A stretch of DNA of 46,621 nt from a virus: IMG/VR virus record IMGVR_UViG_3300044713_000028, positions 1 to 46,621 of that record; one strand, written 5' to 3'. Made by a program: the position numbers and the translations under genes. Of the stretch, positions 40,080 to 46,621 are shown one piece after another; position 1 is the first letter of the stretch, and each line of letters begins with the position of its first letter. The notes beneath the pieces were generated by a model. The model did not search any database. It had not been told where the DNA came from and saw nothing but the letters and a program-made list of their open reading frames with translations.

Positions 40080-40540
40080 AAATGATCGCTAAAAACTCCA
40101 TGAAACACCACGACCATACTAGGGAAAGGAGCCGGGCGCTTGGCTTCTCCGAATCGCAGACGTCCTTTTACGAATCTGATTTCGGAGGACATAGGAAGAA
40201 CGATCTCATGAAACCATCGCGTGTCTGTTCTCGCCGGGAGCAAGAACACTGCCACGTCGGCATCCATAGCACACTCTAGAAACTTTCTAATCTGTGGACC
40301 ATGAGGAGGGTTGCAGAATACCCGGCACCCCTTCCATGAATTGGTCAGCCGCGCCCTTCCGTCGCAGGAGCCACCGATGGGACAAGGGTCCAGATCAAAC
40401 TTGAACTCTCGGTTCAATATATCGTAAAAATCACGTGGTGTTGGCCATTCCCAACTTCCATGCGCCGACATGGTTTTAAATGCAGCCTTCACGCCCGGAT
40501 CTCCAGAAACTCTGCGTATGTCACAATCGCAAGGTAGCAT
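40076..40540 (-). CDS. Dam-type N6-adenine methyltransferase, minus strand
   Basis: 154 aa. SWEWPTPRDFYDIL at 29-42, FDLDPC at 48-53, NPPH at 77-80 (the catalytic NPP[Y/F]-type motif) and VAVFLLPARTDTRWFH further on place it in the phage Dam family. It would methylate adenine, likely protecting viral DNA from restriction. Start at 40540, or at the Met within MSAHGSW (residue 24) if the first stretch is not translated. Confidence 0.85.
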   Translation of the reverse strand: MLPCDCDIRRVSGDPGVKAAFKTMSAHGSWEWPTPRDFYDILNREFKFDLDPCPIGGSCDGRARLTNSWKGCRVFCNPPHGPQIRKFLECAMDADVAVFLLPARTDTRWFHEIVLPMSSEIRFVKGRLRFGEAKRPAPFPSMVVVFHGVFSDHL

Positions 40541-40563
40541 GATCCGGAAATATTTGTCAATGG

Positions 40564-40583
40564 TATATTTTCTTTAAAATATA
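40564..40583 (+). repeat. Perfect A/T-rich inverted repeat between divergent genes
   Basis: TATATTTT-CTTT-AAAATATA, directly upstream of the + promoter -35 and of the methyltransferase. Likely an operator or UP-element-like site. Confidence 0.55.
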
Positions 40584-40585
40584 TC

Positions 40586-40615
40586 TTGACTAGGGCTGAA
40601 GCGCCGGTGTACCAT
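40586..40615 (+). promoter_or_regulatory. Sigma70-like promoter of the early operon, leaderless start
   Basis: TTGACT (40586-40591), 18-nt spacer, TACCAT (40610-40615). ATG at 40623 is 7 nt downstream with no Shine-Dalgarno. Confidence 0.6.
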
Positions 40616-40622
40616 GTGTTTT

Positions 40623-41006
40623 ATGAACAGGTCACACGGAATGACCGGCACCAGGACTTATCAAGCGTGGATAAACATGCGGCAACGGTGCCTGAATAAT
40701 AACCTCAAGGATTTCCACCGCTACGGGGGCAGGGGGATAAAGATTGACGATCGATGGCTGTATTCTTTCTCCGCGTTTTTGGCCGATATGGGTGAATGTC
40801 CAGAGGGAAAGTCTCTAGACCGTCACCCGGACCCGGATGGAGACTACCGCCCCGGAAATTGCCGTTGGGCCACGAGTCAAGAGCAGGCGAGTAATCGTGG
40901 CACCCCTTCGCCTTCTAGGAAGATCCTGGATAGGAAAAGGTGCCCGGAGTGCGGACGTAAAAAGCCTGGTCGCAGGCGCATTAAGTTATTGAGAGGAAAA
41001 TCATGA
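40623..41006 (+). CDS. HNH-like / AP2-associated phage protein (127 aa)
   Basis: ATG 40623. TYQAWINMRQRC, YGGRGIKIDDRW, SFSAFLADMG, SLDRHPDPDGDY and PGNCRWATSQEQASN match a family of free-standing phage endonuclease-like proteins. The C-terminus has CPECGRKKPGRRR, a basic zinc ribbon. Leaderless promoter just upstream. Confidence 0.75.
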   Translation: MNRSHGMTGTRTYQAWINMRQRCLNNNLKDFHRYGGRGIKIDDRWLYSFSAFLADMGECPEGKSLDRHPDPDGDYRPGNCRWATSQEQASNRGTPSPSRKILDRKRCPECGRKKPGRRRIKLLRGKS

Positions 41007-41299
41007 GCGCATCTAAACGGAAGTACGTTATCGTAAGAACCTATTCGGCGGGGTGTTTCGCCGGATTCCTGGAAAGCAGGAAGGGTAAGGAGGTGGTGCT
41101 AAAAGGCGCGCGCCGATTGTGGTATTGGGCGGGGGCGGCTTCGCTTTCGCAGCTTGCCCAGTCAGGCACCAGCAAGCCTGCGGAGTGCAAGTTTCCAGAG
41201 CCGGTTTCGAGGATCACGCTAACTGAGGCCATTGAGATTCTGGACGCGACCGGAGTAGCGCAAAAATCCATCCAAGGTGTAGCGGTATGGCGCGCGTAG
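41003..41299 (+). CDS. DUF6948-like protein (98 aa)
   Basis: ATGA-coupled. YVIVRTYSAGCFAGFLESRKGKEV, ARRLWYWAGAASLSQLA and IEILDATGVAQKSIQGVAVWRA match a small phage family I know as DUF6948, often followed by Gly-rich repeats. Function unknown. Confidence 0.75.
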   Translation: MSASKRKYVIVRTYSAGCFAGFLESRKGKEVVLKGARRLWYWAGAASLSQLAQSGTSKPAECKFPEPVSRITLTEAIEILDATGVAQKSIQGVAVWRA

Positions 41300-41436
41300 G
41301 CTACGGCGACGGCTCCGGCTCCGGCGACGGCTCCGGCTACGGCTCCGGCTCCGGCTCCGGCTACGGCTCCGGCTACGGCTCCGGCTCCGGCTCCGGCTCC
41401 GGCTACGGCTCCAGCTACGGCTACGGGAAGGGATAA
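41287..41436 (+). CDS. Gly-Ser/Gly-Tyr repeat peptide (49 aa)
   Basis: ATG 41287 overlaps the end of the previous gene. After MARV almost every residue is Gly, Ser, Tyr or Asp in GS, GY and GD dipeptides (about 20 units). Low-complexity, likely flexible or phase-separating. Similar tails are common next to or on DUF6948-like proteins. Confidence 0.6.
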   Translation: MARVGYGDGSGSGDGSGYGSGSGSGYGSGYGSGSGSGSGYGSSYGYGKG

Positions 41437-41438
41437 CA

Positions 41439-41540
41439 ATGAAACCAAAATCTAAACGCAGGAAGTGCCCGACATGCGGCCGGAAAGTGCCAGGCCGTGC
41501 CAAGGGCACAAAGAACCCAAAAAAGGAGGCGGCGGCATGA
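41439..41540 (+). CDS. Small basic zinc-ribbon peptide (33 aa)
   Basis: ATG 2 nt after the repeat stop. KCPTCGRKVPGRAKG with a lysine-rich tail; half a zinc ribbon. ATGA-coupled to the next gene. Confidence 0.45.
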   Translation: MKPKSKRRKCPTCGRKVPGRAKGTKNPKKEAAA

Positions 41541-41788
41541 CCTCGGCCGAAATGCTCGGGCGCCAGATGAAGGCCGGCAAGATGGCCAATTTTATCGAAC
41601 CGCTCTTGTCTTCCGGCGATATCCCTATCAGTACGGTGTCCGATATGACCAGCGAATGGTGGCTGGAGATCGCCAAGCGTGCCGGGTGCGGCCATCGCAA
41701 ACCTCCCAGCCAACAGACGCGGGATCTGGTGGTTACAAAACTGTGGGAACGGGCGCTGGCGAGGAGGACTCATGCCACGAGTGCTTAA
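41537..41788 (+). CDS. Hypothetical protein (83 aa)
   Basis: ATG coupled, with AAAAAGGAGGC near its start. Helical, ends ALARRTHATSA. No family recognised. Confidence 0.55.
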   Translation: MTSAEMLGRQMKAGKMANFIEPLLSSGDIPISTVSDMTSEWWLEIAKRAGCGHRKPPSQQTRDLVVTKLWERALARRTHATSA

Positions 41789-42032
41789 GGTCGGACGGGC
41801 CACGGTTGCGCCCGGCACTATGACGGATATCTCACGCTCCTTCAGTTACAAGCTGAATGTTGGTAATTATGAGAGCAGGGATTTCTTCTGCGCCCAGAAG
41901 GTCGAATGCCGCATCGAGGACGCAGAGGATATCAGCGATCGACTGTATCAGTTCTGCCGATCACAGGTTATGCGTGCGGTGAATGATTACATGGCCGTGC
42001 AGGCCATTCGAGATACAAAGAAAGCAGGATAG
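41772..42032 (+). CDS. Conserved phage protein (86 aa)
   Basis: ATG 41772 inside the previous frame. SFSYKLNVGNYESRDFFCAQKVEC is a segment seen in small phage proteins; helical C-terminus. Function unknown. Confidence 0.55.
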   Translation: MPRVLKVGRATVAPGTMTDISRSFSYKLNVGNYESRDFFCAQKVECRIEDAEDISDRLYQFCRSQVMRAVNDYMAVQAIRDTKKAG

Positions 42033-42035
42033 GTG

Positions 42036-42581
42036 ATGCCTATATACGCGAGCGCCAAAAGCAGTGGTGGAAATTTCAAACCGGCCCCGGCTGGAACCCA
42101 CGCGGCAGTGTGCTGCGACGTGGTGGACCTCGGGATACTGGAAGTAACGTACAGCGGTAAAACCAAGAAGCAGCACAAGGTCAACATCGTATGGCAGATC
42201 GAGGAACTGAGGGACGACAACAAGCCGTTCCAGGTTCGCAAGCGGTACACCCTGAGCCTGCATGAGAAGGCCGGACTGCGGAAGGATCTCGAATCGTGGC
42301 GCGGCAAGCCATTCACGGAAGCCGAGCTTGAAGCCTTTGACCTAGAAGTACTCATCGGGGTAGGCTGCTTGTTGAGCATCATTCACGCGCCGAGGATCGG
42401 TGGCGGTGAACCGTATGCGAACATCGCGGCCATCATGAAACTTACCAAGTCGATCCCGGCACCTAAGATCGTTGAATACGTTCGCGTCTGCGATAGACCG
42501 CCTGAAGGTGAGTTGACATCTGAGCCCGAGCGTCCCGAAACGGACGGCATGGGAATAACGGACGAAGATATCCCATTTTAG
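42036..42581 (+). CDS. Single-stranded DNA-binding-like protein (181 aa)
   Basis: ATG 42036 chosen over GTG 42033. OB-fold-type first half (FKPAPAGTHAAVCCDVVDLGILEV...KKQHKVNIVWQIEE) and a C-terminal acidic tip ending DEDIPF, the SSB tail that binds partner proteins. Likely binds single-stranded viral DNA during replication or recombination. Confidence 0.7.
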   Translation: MPIYASAKSSGGNFKPAPAGTHAAVCCDVVDLGILEVTYSGKTKKQHKVNIVWQIEELRDDNKPFQVRKRYTLSLHEKAGLRKDLESWRGKPFTEAELEAFDLEVLIGVGCLLSIIHAPRIGGGEPYANIAAIMKLTKSIPAPKIVEYVRVCDRPPEGELTSEPERPETDGMGITDEDIPF

Positions 42582-42597
42582 AAAGGGATTGACGGTC

Positions 42598-42918
42598 ATG
42601 CCAATTGAAAATGTACGCATAAAAGACGCCGTGCTCGCCGCGGATGGCTGGCTCATTGCATTGGAGCGCCACGGCAATAACTGGACGTTCGGACCGTGGC
42701 CGCTATCTGCTCTGCCTGCTGCACTGCCCGTTCTGCTGCGCATATCTCAGGCGCGGGAATGGTCGGCGGTCAAAGGCAAATACGTGCGGGCTGTATTCGA
42801 CATGGATGGAGCGGTACCAATGCTCGGCCACTTGGTAAACGACGATGAGTGGCTGGCAGAGGCAGTATGGAATGTCTGGAATGCTGCGTTACAGTACACG
42901 CCGGGGGATGCGAAATGA
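42598..42918 (+). CDS. Hypothetical protein (106 aa)
   Basis: ATG 42598 chosen; the frame opens at a TTG 9 nt earlier. Trp-rich with LAEAVWNVWNAAL. No family recognised. Confidence 0.55.
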   Translation: MPIENVRIKDAVLAADGWLIALERHGNNWTFGPWPLSALPAALPVLLRISQAREWSAVKGKYVRAVFDMDGAVPMLGHLVNDDEWLAEAVWNVWNAALQYTPGDAK

Positions 42919-43031
42919 TGGCCATAGCATACATATTGGCAATCGCAGGATTTGCTGTCTGTCTGGCCTTAGCGGCTCTGATGGTGACCATTACGATACG
43001 GGCGATACGCAACACGTGGAGGGGCAGATGA
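42915..43031 (+). CDS. Small membrane protein (38 aa)
   Basis: ATGA-coupled. AIAYILAIAGFAVCLALAALMVTITI is one transmembrane helix; basic end. Could be a holin-like or regulatory peptide. Confidence 0.5.
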   Translation: MMAIAYILAIAGFAVCLALAALMVTITIRAIRNTWRGR

Positions 43032-43171
43032 CTAACGCACAACACATCGCGGAGCTTGTGGTAATGTGCTGCGCCGGCTCAGTTGGCCTGTGGCTCGGGA
43101 TCGCGGCCATCTGCGGAGCGGTGCTGGGTAGCAGGGAAAACAGGCGCAATGGATCTCAGAGAGATTACTAA
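43028..43171 (+). CDS. Small membrane protein (47 aa)
   Basis: ATGA-coupled. LVVMCCAGSVGLWLGIAAICGAVLG (about 10-34) is one transmembrane helix. Paired with the previous small membrane protein. Confidence 0.5.
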   Translation: MTNAQHIAELVVMCCAGSVGLWLGIAAICGAVLGSRENRRNGSQRDY

Positions 43172-43476
43172 TGCCACGCTGTAAACCTCCATTGAAAATC
43201 CGTCGCGGAGATATCTGGGATTTACTGACTAATAACGGAATCTTGCGCCGCCATGTGAAATCGGTAGCCTGTGGAATCGTTTACTATATTAATTGCGAAG
43301 GATCATTGGAGAGCGTATCGTTAGCGGGGTTCAGGCGTTGGGCTAAAAGCGCAGAACTCGTCAGCGCGGAGGATTGGGACGGGAGATCAGTTTCGCCTAA
43401 TCTTTCGCACCCTGCTACCCCCGCAAAAGACCCGGCAAGGGGGGCTAGTAAGCCAGGCGGGAAGGATGCACAATAA
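43171..43476 (+). CDS. Hypothetical protein (101 aa)
   Basis: ATG sharing a base with the previous TAA. Basic, with PLKIRRGDIWDLLTNNGILRRHVKSV at the start and a Ser/Pro-rich end. No family recognised. Confidence 0.55.
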   Translation: MPRCKPPLKIRRGDIWDLLTNNGILRRHVKSVACGIVYYINCEGSLESVSLAGFRRWAKSAELVSAEDWDGRSVSPNLSHPATPAKDPARGASKPGGKDAQ

Positions 43477-43557
43477 ATCATGAGCGCACGAAACCAAGCG
43501 GAAACAGCGGGCAACCTGGCCGGAACTGCGGAATCGGCGCTCACAAAGGAGAATGAA

Positions 43558-43815
43558 ATGACTCACAAAGGAATTATCCACAGAACCGCTGAGGTCAACG
43601 AAATGGGCTACCAGCTGTGTAGCCGATGCCACTGTCGCCTGACTGCCGGGGAGCGGTATGCGCCGTGGGAACCAGGCATAGATGTAGTTTATGAGCGCGG
43701 CGGTAGCTCTATCATCTGGCCGACGGACGACATCAGCCAGTCACGCGAATGCAAAGCCAAAACACCGGACCGCACTCTTGACGGTCAGACTGCAGTTGCA
43801 GGGAGGCGCTCATGA
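43558..43815 (+). CDS. Cys-containing hypothetical protein (85 aa)
   Basis: ATG 43558 has AAAGGAG 6 nt upstream; an earlier in-frame ATG at 43480 has none. YQLCSRCHCRLTAGERYAPWE contains a small Cys cluster. No family recognised. Confidence 0.5.
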   Translation: MTHKGIIHRTAEVNEMGYQLCSRCHCRLTAGERYAPWEPGIDVVYERGGSSIIWPTDDISQSRECKAKTPDRTLDGQTAVAGRRS

Positions 43816-44297
43816 ACCCCATAACCGAACAAGAAGCCGGGGGCCCGCTCATCGGGCCATTTCCGGTATCACGAGCACCCATCTGCATCGGACTGGACTA
43901 CTGGCGCAAGCCTATCCCGACTAATCAGTTCGATTGGTGCGCCTGGGATGACAACACCGCACCGGACGGGCCGCAAGCTTTCGGTTCCACCCGCGAGGAG
44001 GCAGTAGCCAATCTGTTCACCGAGCTTGAGATTGACGAGGACGACGGTGGCGAATTGTATTGCAGCCATTGCGGAGAGCCGCTGAGCGTCAAGTACCACT
44101 GGGCCACGATGACCGAGCCGCACGGCGAAACGCACACCGACGAGTGGGAGCAATGCACGTCCTGCGGAGCCTGCGATGACGTTGGCAAGCTGGGAGTCAT
44201 CGAGTATTACCCGGCAGTTGTCACGATACCGTGCCCTGGCTGCGGGGCAAAGGAACACGCGCATTGCACTTGTGAGGACGGAGGGGAAGATGAGTAA
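43812..44297 (+). CDS. Zinc-ribbon protein (161 aa)
   Basis: ATGA-coupled. First half has YWRKPIPTNQFDWCAWDDNT and an acidic stretch; second half holds CSHCG, CTSCGAC and CPGCG, so two zinc sites. Function unknown. Confidence 0.6.
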   Translation: MNPITEQEAGGPLIGPFPVSRAPICIGLDYWRKPIPTNQFDWCAWDDNTAPDGPQAFGSTREEAVANLFTELEIDEDDGGELYCSHCGEPLSVKYHWATMTEPHGETHTDEWEQCTSCGACDDVGKLGVIEYYPAVVTIPCPGCGAKEHAHCTCEDGGEDE

Positions 44298-44577
44298 GCA
44301 CACAGAGGGACCCTGGAAATGCTTTAAAGAGCACGGCCAGTTTTTTGTGGAGGCGGTGGATGTCGCGCTAATTGCCTCCATAAATGCTCGCCATGAGAGA
44401 GGATCGCCGATATATGACGGGCAAGAAACCGAGGCCAACGCGCGCCTGATAGCCGCCGCGCCGGATCTTCTGGAGGCGCTAAAGGTATGCCTTAACGGCA
44501 TTACCACGCCAGGGACATTTGTCGATACAAATTCGATTATGACATTGATCCTAAGAGCGGAAGGCCGCGATGCCTGA
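44290..44577 (+). CDS. Ea22-like conserved phage protein (95 aa)
   Basis: ATG 44290. SKHTEGPWKCFKEHGQFF and ANARLIAAAPDLLEALKVC are two signatures common in phage proteins of about this size. Role unclear. Confidence 0.65.
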   Translation: MSKHTEGPWKCFKEHGQFFVEAVDVALIASINARHERGSPIYDGQETEANARLIAAAPDLLEALKVCLNGITTPGTFVDTNSIMTLILRAEGRDA

Positions 44578-44761
44578 GCGCGGAACACCCAAGGGCATGA
44601 AGTGGGAGCTCGTGAAGGCCGATCCAGGCGATACCGTCATCGACTGGCCGGGGATGGTGAATGAGTTACAGGAACGCAACGGCTTATTAATCGCTGCACT
44701 AAAGGACGTTGCCGACTACTTACAGATTCTGATAAGGAAAAAGGGGAATAAGAATGCCTGA
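44570..44761 (+). CDS. Hypothetical protein (63 aa)
   Basis: ATG inside the previous frame; helical C-terminal half. No family recognised. Confidence 0.5.
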   Translation: MPERGTPKGMKWELVKADPGDTVIDWPGMVNELQERNGLLIAALKDVADYLQILIRKKGNKNA

Positions 44762-45041
44762 GCCGCGCCTAGAAGCCGTGCAATCCGCCGTTGATGCTTG
44801 GAAGGCCAACCGCGAGGCCGAACGTGCCGTGATGCTGTCCATATCCCAACTGACCACCGCCGAGCATTCGATGGTTCAGATCATCGTTCACATGCTGGAA
44901 CAGGAATCGCCGCAGCCTCCCGCACCGCAGCCCAAGCGCGGGCGCCCGAAGGGGTCGCGGAATAAGTCGCAGTGTGAGCATGGCGTAGATACTTCCGTCC
45001 GTTGTTTCGACTGCACTCCTAGCGTTTTGGAGCGTCCATGA
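44754..45041 (+). CDS. AT-hook protein (95 aa)
   Basis: ATG 44754 overlaps the previous gene. A helical N-terminus (1-50), a Pro-rich linker, then KRGRPKG at 61-67, an AT-hook that inserts into the minor groove, followed by a CEHG...CFDC zinc-like end. Probably binds DNA. Confidence 0.6.
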   Translation: MPEPRLEAVQSAVDAWKANREAERAVMLSISQLTTAEHSMVQIIVHMLEQESPQPPAPQPKRGRPKGSRNKSQCEHGVDTSVRCFDCTPSVLERP

Positions 45042-45199
45042 CCCACCTCCACGATCCCCTGGACGCCGCGCTGTGCTGCATGCCCACAGTCGAGATTGAA
45101 GCATTCCGCGATACCGTGCGCCGCTGGCTGACCGGCTATGAACGCCAGCGGCTACTGGATGCAATAGCAGACGTGCTGCGCAGAAGGGAGGCGGCATGA
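45038..45199 (+). CDS. Small helical protein (53 aa)
   Basis: ATGA-coupled on both sides. VEIEAFRDTVRRWLTGYERQ is a charged amphipathic helix. No family recognised. Confidence 0.5.
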   Translation: MTHLHDPLDAALCCMPTVEIEAFRDTVRRWLTGYERQRLLDAIADVLRRREAA

Positions 45200-45654
45200 A
45201 CATACTAAGCCGATTGTTCGGTACACCTGAAGAGATAAATGGCGCGAACCGCTGCCCGACGTATCTCTACCGCTGGACCATTTGGAAATGGCGTGGGCGC
45301 GGGCTGTACGTGCATAACTTTGTCGGCGACGATTGGTCGCTCGATCTTCACGATCACCCGAAGCGATTCGTGAGTATTGGTTTGCGCGGCCGTTACGTTG
45401 AACTGACGCCCGATCCAAAGGGAGGCACGAAAACCAGGACCTTCACGGCTCCGTGGTTCAGAACCTTCCCGGCTGAACATATCCATAGGATACGGATGGT
45501 GCGCGGCTGGCTCGGGGAAATCGAGGACTGCTGGACGCTGGTGCTTGTTTTGAGGCCCGTGCGATCCTGGGGCTTCTGGCATATTGGCCGGTTCATCCCG
45601 TGGCGCGAATACGTTAACAGCGAGACTGCCGATAAAATGAAGGCATGCGAATGA
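45196..45654 (+). CDS. Cupin-like protein (152 aa)
   Basis: LDLHDHPKRF at 49-58 (His52, His54) and AEHIHRI at 93-99 (His95, His97) form the metal-binding set of a cupin barrel. Beta-strand-rich throughout. Could be a small metal-dependent enzyme or sugar-binding protein; substrate unknown. Confidence 0.65.
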   Translation: MNILSRLFGTPEEINGANRCPTYLYRWTIWKWRGRGLYVHNFVGDDWSLDLHDHPKRFVSIGLRGRYVELTPDPKGGTKTRTFTAPWFRTFPAEHIHRIRMVRGWLGEIEDCWTLVLVLRPVRSWGFWHIGRFIPWREYVNSETADKMKACE

Positions 45655-45821
45655 CTCACGAATTTCGCCTGAACGGCCAGCATGTTATACGACTTACACC
45701 GTAAGACGCCATCGAGCAGGCCATCTTAGCCCGCATGTGCGAATCCAGCGCCAAGGGCAGGCCGGTCACTGTAAGTCTGGATGATGATGGAGTTACAGCA
45801 GTTATAAGTGTGCCAAAGTAG
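45651..45821 (+). pseudogene. Small gene interrupted by an in-frame TAA
   Basis: From ATG 45651 the frame reads 17 codons (ending IRLTP), then TAA at 45702-45704, then 38 more sense codons with a coherent protein (AIEQAILARMCESSAKGRPV, then SLDDDGVTAVISVPK) to TAG at 45819. The two halves fit together as one 56-codon protein. So it is an inactivated gene, a readthrough, or a sequence error. Confidence 0.6.
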
Positions 45822-45839
45822 TTACAAAAGGAGATGTAA

Positions 45840-46175
45840 ATGGATACAGAAGCAGCCCCAGTACTTAGTTTGTACAATGTCTGCCGTGGCGCGGCGGATG
45901 AGATTTTTAAGCGGGAAGTGAATCTTGTCATTGATAATATCATTGACGTGAATACTGACCAAGACCAGAAGCGTAGCATCCTGATGGAGTTCATCTTCAG
46001 CCCGATGAAAGACCGGAGCGGAGCGGCCGTTTCGTTGAAGGTTCGCAGCAAATTGGCTGGCGTTGAGCCGGTCGATGGCACAATGTTCCTGACCCGCCGC
46101 TCAGGTGAGGTGGTCGCAGTCCCATACGACCCGCGACAGGAAGAGTTATTCGCAGAAATTAAGGAGAAGAAATGA
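45840..46175 (+). CDS. Replication-terminator-like protein (111 aa)
   Basis: ATG 45840 after AAAAGGAGATG. LVIDNIIDVNTDQDQKRSI then FSPMKDRSGAAVSLKVRSKL follow phage proteins annotated as replication terminator proteins, usually next to DUF2303, as here. Function unproven. Confidence 0.65.
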   Translation: MDTEAAPVLSLYNVCRGAADEIFKREVNLVIDNIIDVNTDQDQKRSILMEFIFSPMKDRSGAAVSLKVRSKLAGVEPVDGTMFLTRRSGEVVAVPYDPRQEELFAEIKEKK

Positions 46176-46621
46176 TCGCAGAAGCAATCAACAAGCTAAT
46201 CGCGCTGGCCGCGCCAAATGTGAGTGAGCACGCAGCCATCGAGTACACCGACAAATCCCTCACTCCGATTGCGCCTCCACTTGCCGCCACGGCTACTACG
46301 GCGACGTTGACCGGGTTTGCGGACGTGGTTAACGCCTTGGGTCTTTCTACCGGGCTTCTGCTGGTTAAGTCTCCCGTCGAGGTTATCGCCGAAGATATCA
46401 GCACCGACAAGTATGGACGCCGGCAGATCTGGGCCAGTGCGTCACACGACGGCCCGCAATTCAAGTTCGGCGTGTTCATGAACCCAGAGGAGTTCGCCAT
46501 TGGCCTGCGCTCTAAGTTCGTCGTTTCGGATTCGGTGGTTGACGATCTGGACTACGTGCTGAAGATGGCTGCGAACGTGGGTGCGGGTGCCGTGGCTACT
46601 GCGGAAGATGACGGCATGAGC
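46172..46621 (+). CDS. DUF2303-like protein, N-terminal part (runs off the window)
   Basis: 150 codons from ATG 46172 (ATGA overlap), open to the last base. Contains EVIAEDISTDKYGRRQIWASA and FNPEEF-like (VFMNPEEFA) segments of the DUF2303 family and ends EDDGMS. The C-terminal part is at 1-219, in frame. Compared with family members I recall, the region between the EDDG and the TFxEV segments seems short by roughly 15-20 residues, so a few dozen bases may be missing at the join. Confidence 0.8.
   Translation, partial: MIAEAINKLIALAAPNVSEHAAIEYTDKSLTPIAPPLAATATTATLTGFADVVNALGLSTGLLLVKSPVEVIAEDISTDKYGRRQIWASASHDGPQFKFGVFMNPEEFAIGLRSKFVVSDSVVDDLDYVLKMAANVGAGAVATAEDDGMS

Noticed and set aside
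39841-40101. 86-aa minus-strand frame
   Set aside because: Competes with the 61-aa frame that is stop-start coupled to the methyltransferase; the latter is preferred.
41041-41448. Minus-strand Ala/Gly/Val repeat frame opposite the Gly-Ser gene
   Set aside because: Product of reading the GGCTCC repeat backwards; the + frame has a start coupled to the previous gene.
1-46621. CRISPR arrays, integrase, attachment site, rRNA or tRNA
   Set aside because: No regularly spaced repeats with spacers, no recombinase motif and no cloverleaf found by eye.

Overview
The window reads as a nearly complete genome of a tailed, siphovirus-like phage (HK97-type head, tape-measure tail). Nearly all genes lie on the + strand, packed with ATGA/GTGA/TAATG stop-start overlaps. 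One gene is split by the window ends: the last 150 codons run off position 46621 in frame with the 72 codons that open at position 1, and both halves look like one DUF2303-type protein. This suggests a circularly permuted or circular assembly. I see no integrase, DNA polymerase, tRNA, rRNA or CRISPR array. The host is probably a diderm bacterium: there is a lipoprotein with a clear lipobox, a possible spanin, and many Sec signal peptides. The short signal peptides ending in AAAQ, AIAQ or LYGQ recall Acidobacteriota, but that is only an impression.

Layout. 1-2415: end of the DUF2303 gene, a PD-(D/E)XK nuclease, then a promoter with a structured leader, a replication-initiation-like protein and small genes. 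2464-4317: promoter, small and large terminase. 4327-11008: a cassette between terminase and portal with its own promoter, a palindromic operator and a ribbon-helix-helix protein, followed by four glycosyltransferases, one FkbM-type methyltransferase and many small proteins. 11005-19746: portal, an SixA-like phosphatase fused to a head morphogenesis domain, HK97 gp10-like protein, a protease/scaffold fusion, decoration protein and major capsid protein, interrupted by a minus-strand HNH gene. 19825-31012: connectors, tail terminator, tail tube, a structured RNA unit, frameshifted tail chaperones, tape measure and distal tail proteins. 31021-36579: an HNH gene, then eight consecutive genes whose products start with signal peptides or membrane anchors (beta-helix, three small Cys-rich proteins, a barrel-like protein, an FnIII-like protein). 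36592-38185: a minus-strand unit with promoter, two tiny genes, a secreted protein and a terminator. 38313-39820: small genes including a possible lysis pair. 39894-40540: minus-strand Dam-type methyltransferase and partner. 40586-46621: early-type operon with an HNH-like protein, DUF6948-like protein, a Gly-Ser/Tyr repeat peptide, an SSB-like protein, an AT-hook protein, a cupin, a replication-terminator-like protein and DUF2303.

Regulation is unusually readable. Several promoters place the -10 hexamer 6-10 nt before a start codon with no Shine-Dalgarno, implying leaderless or nearly leaderless mRNAs. Four to five promoters use an extended -10 (TGnTAyAAT or TGnTAAAAT). The replication gene has a leader whose hairpin loop matches the 16S anti-Shine-Dalgarno and can pair with its own ribosome binding site. 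Family names come from recognising motifs by eye; no database search was run.
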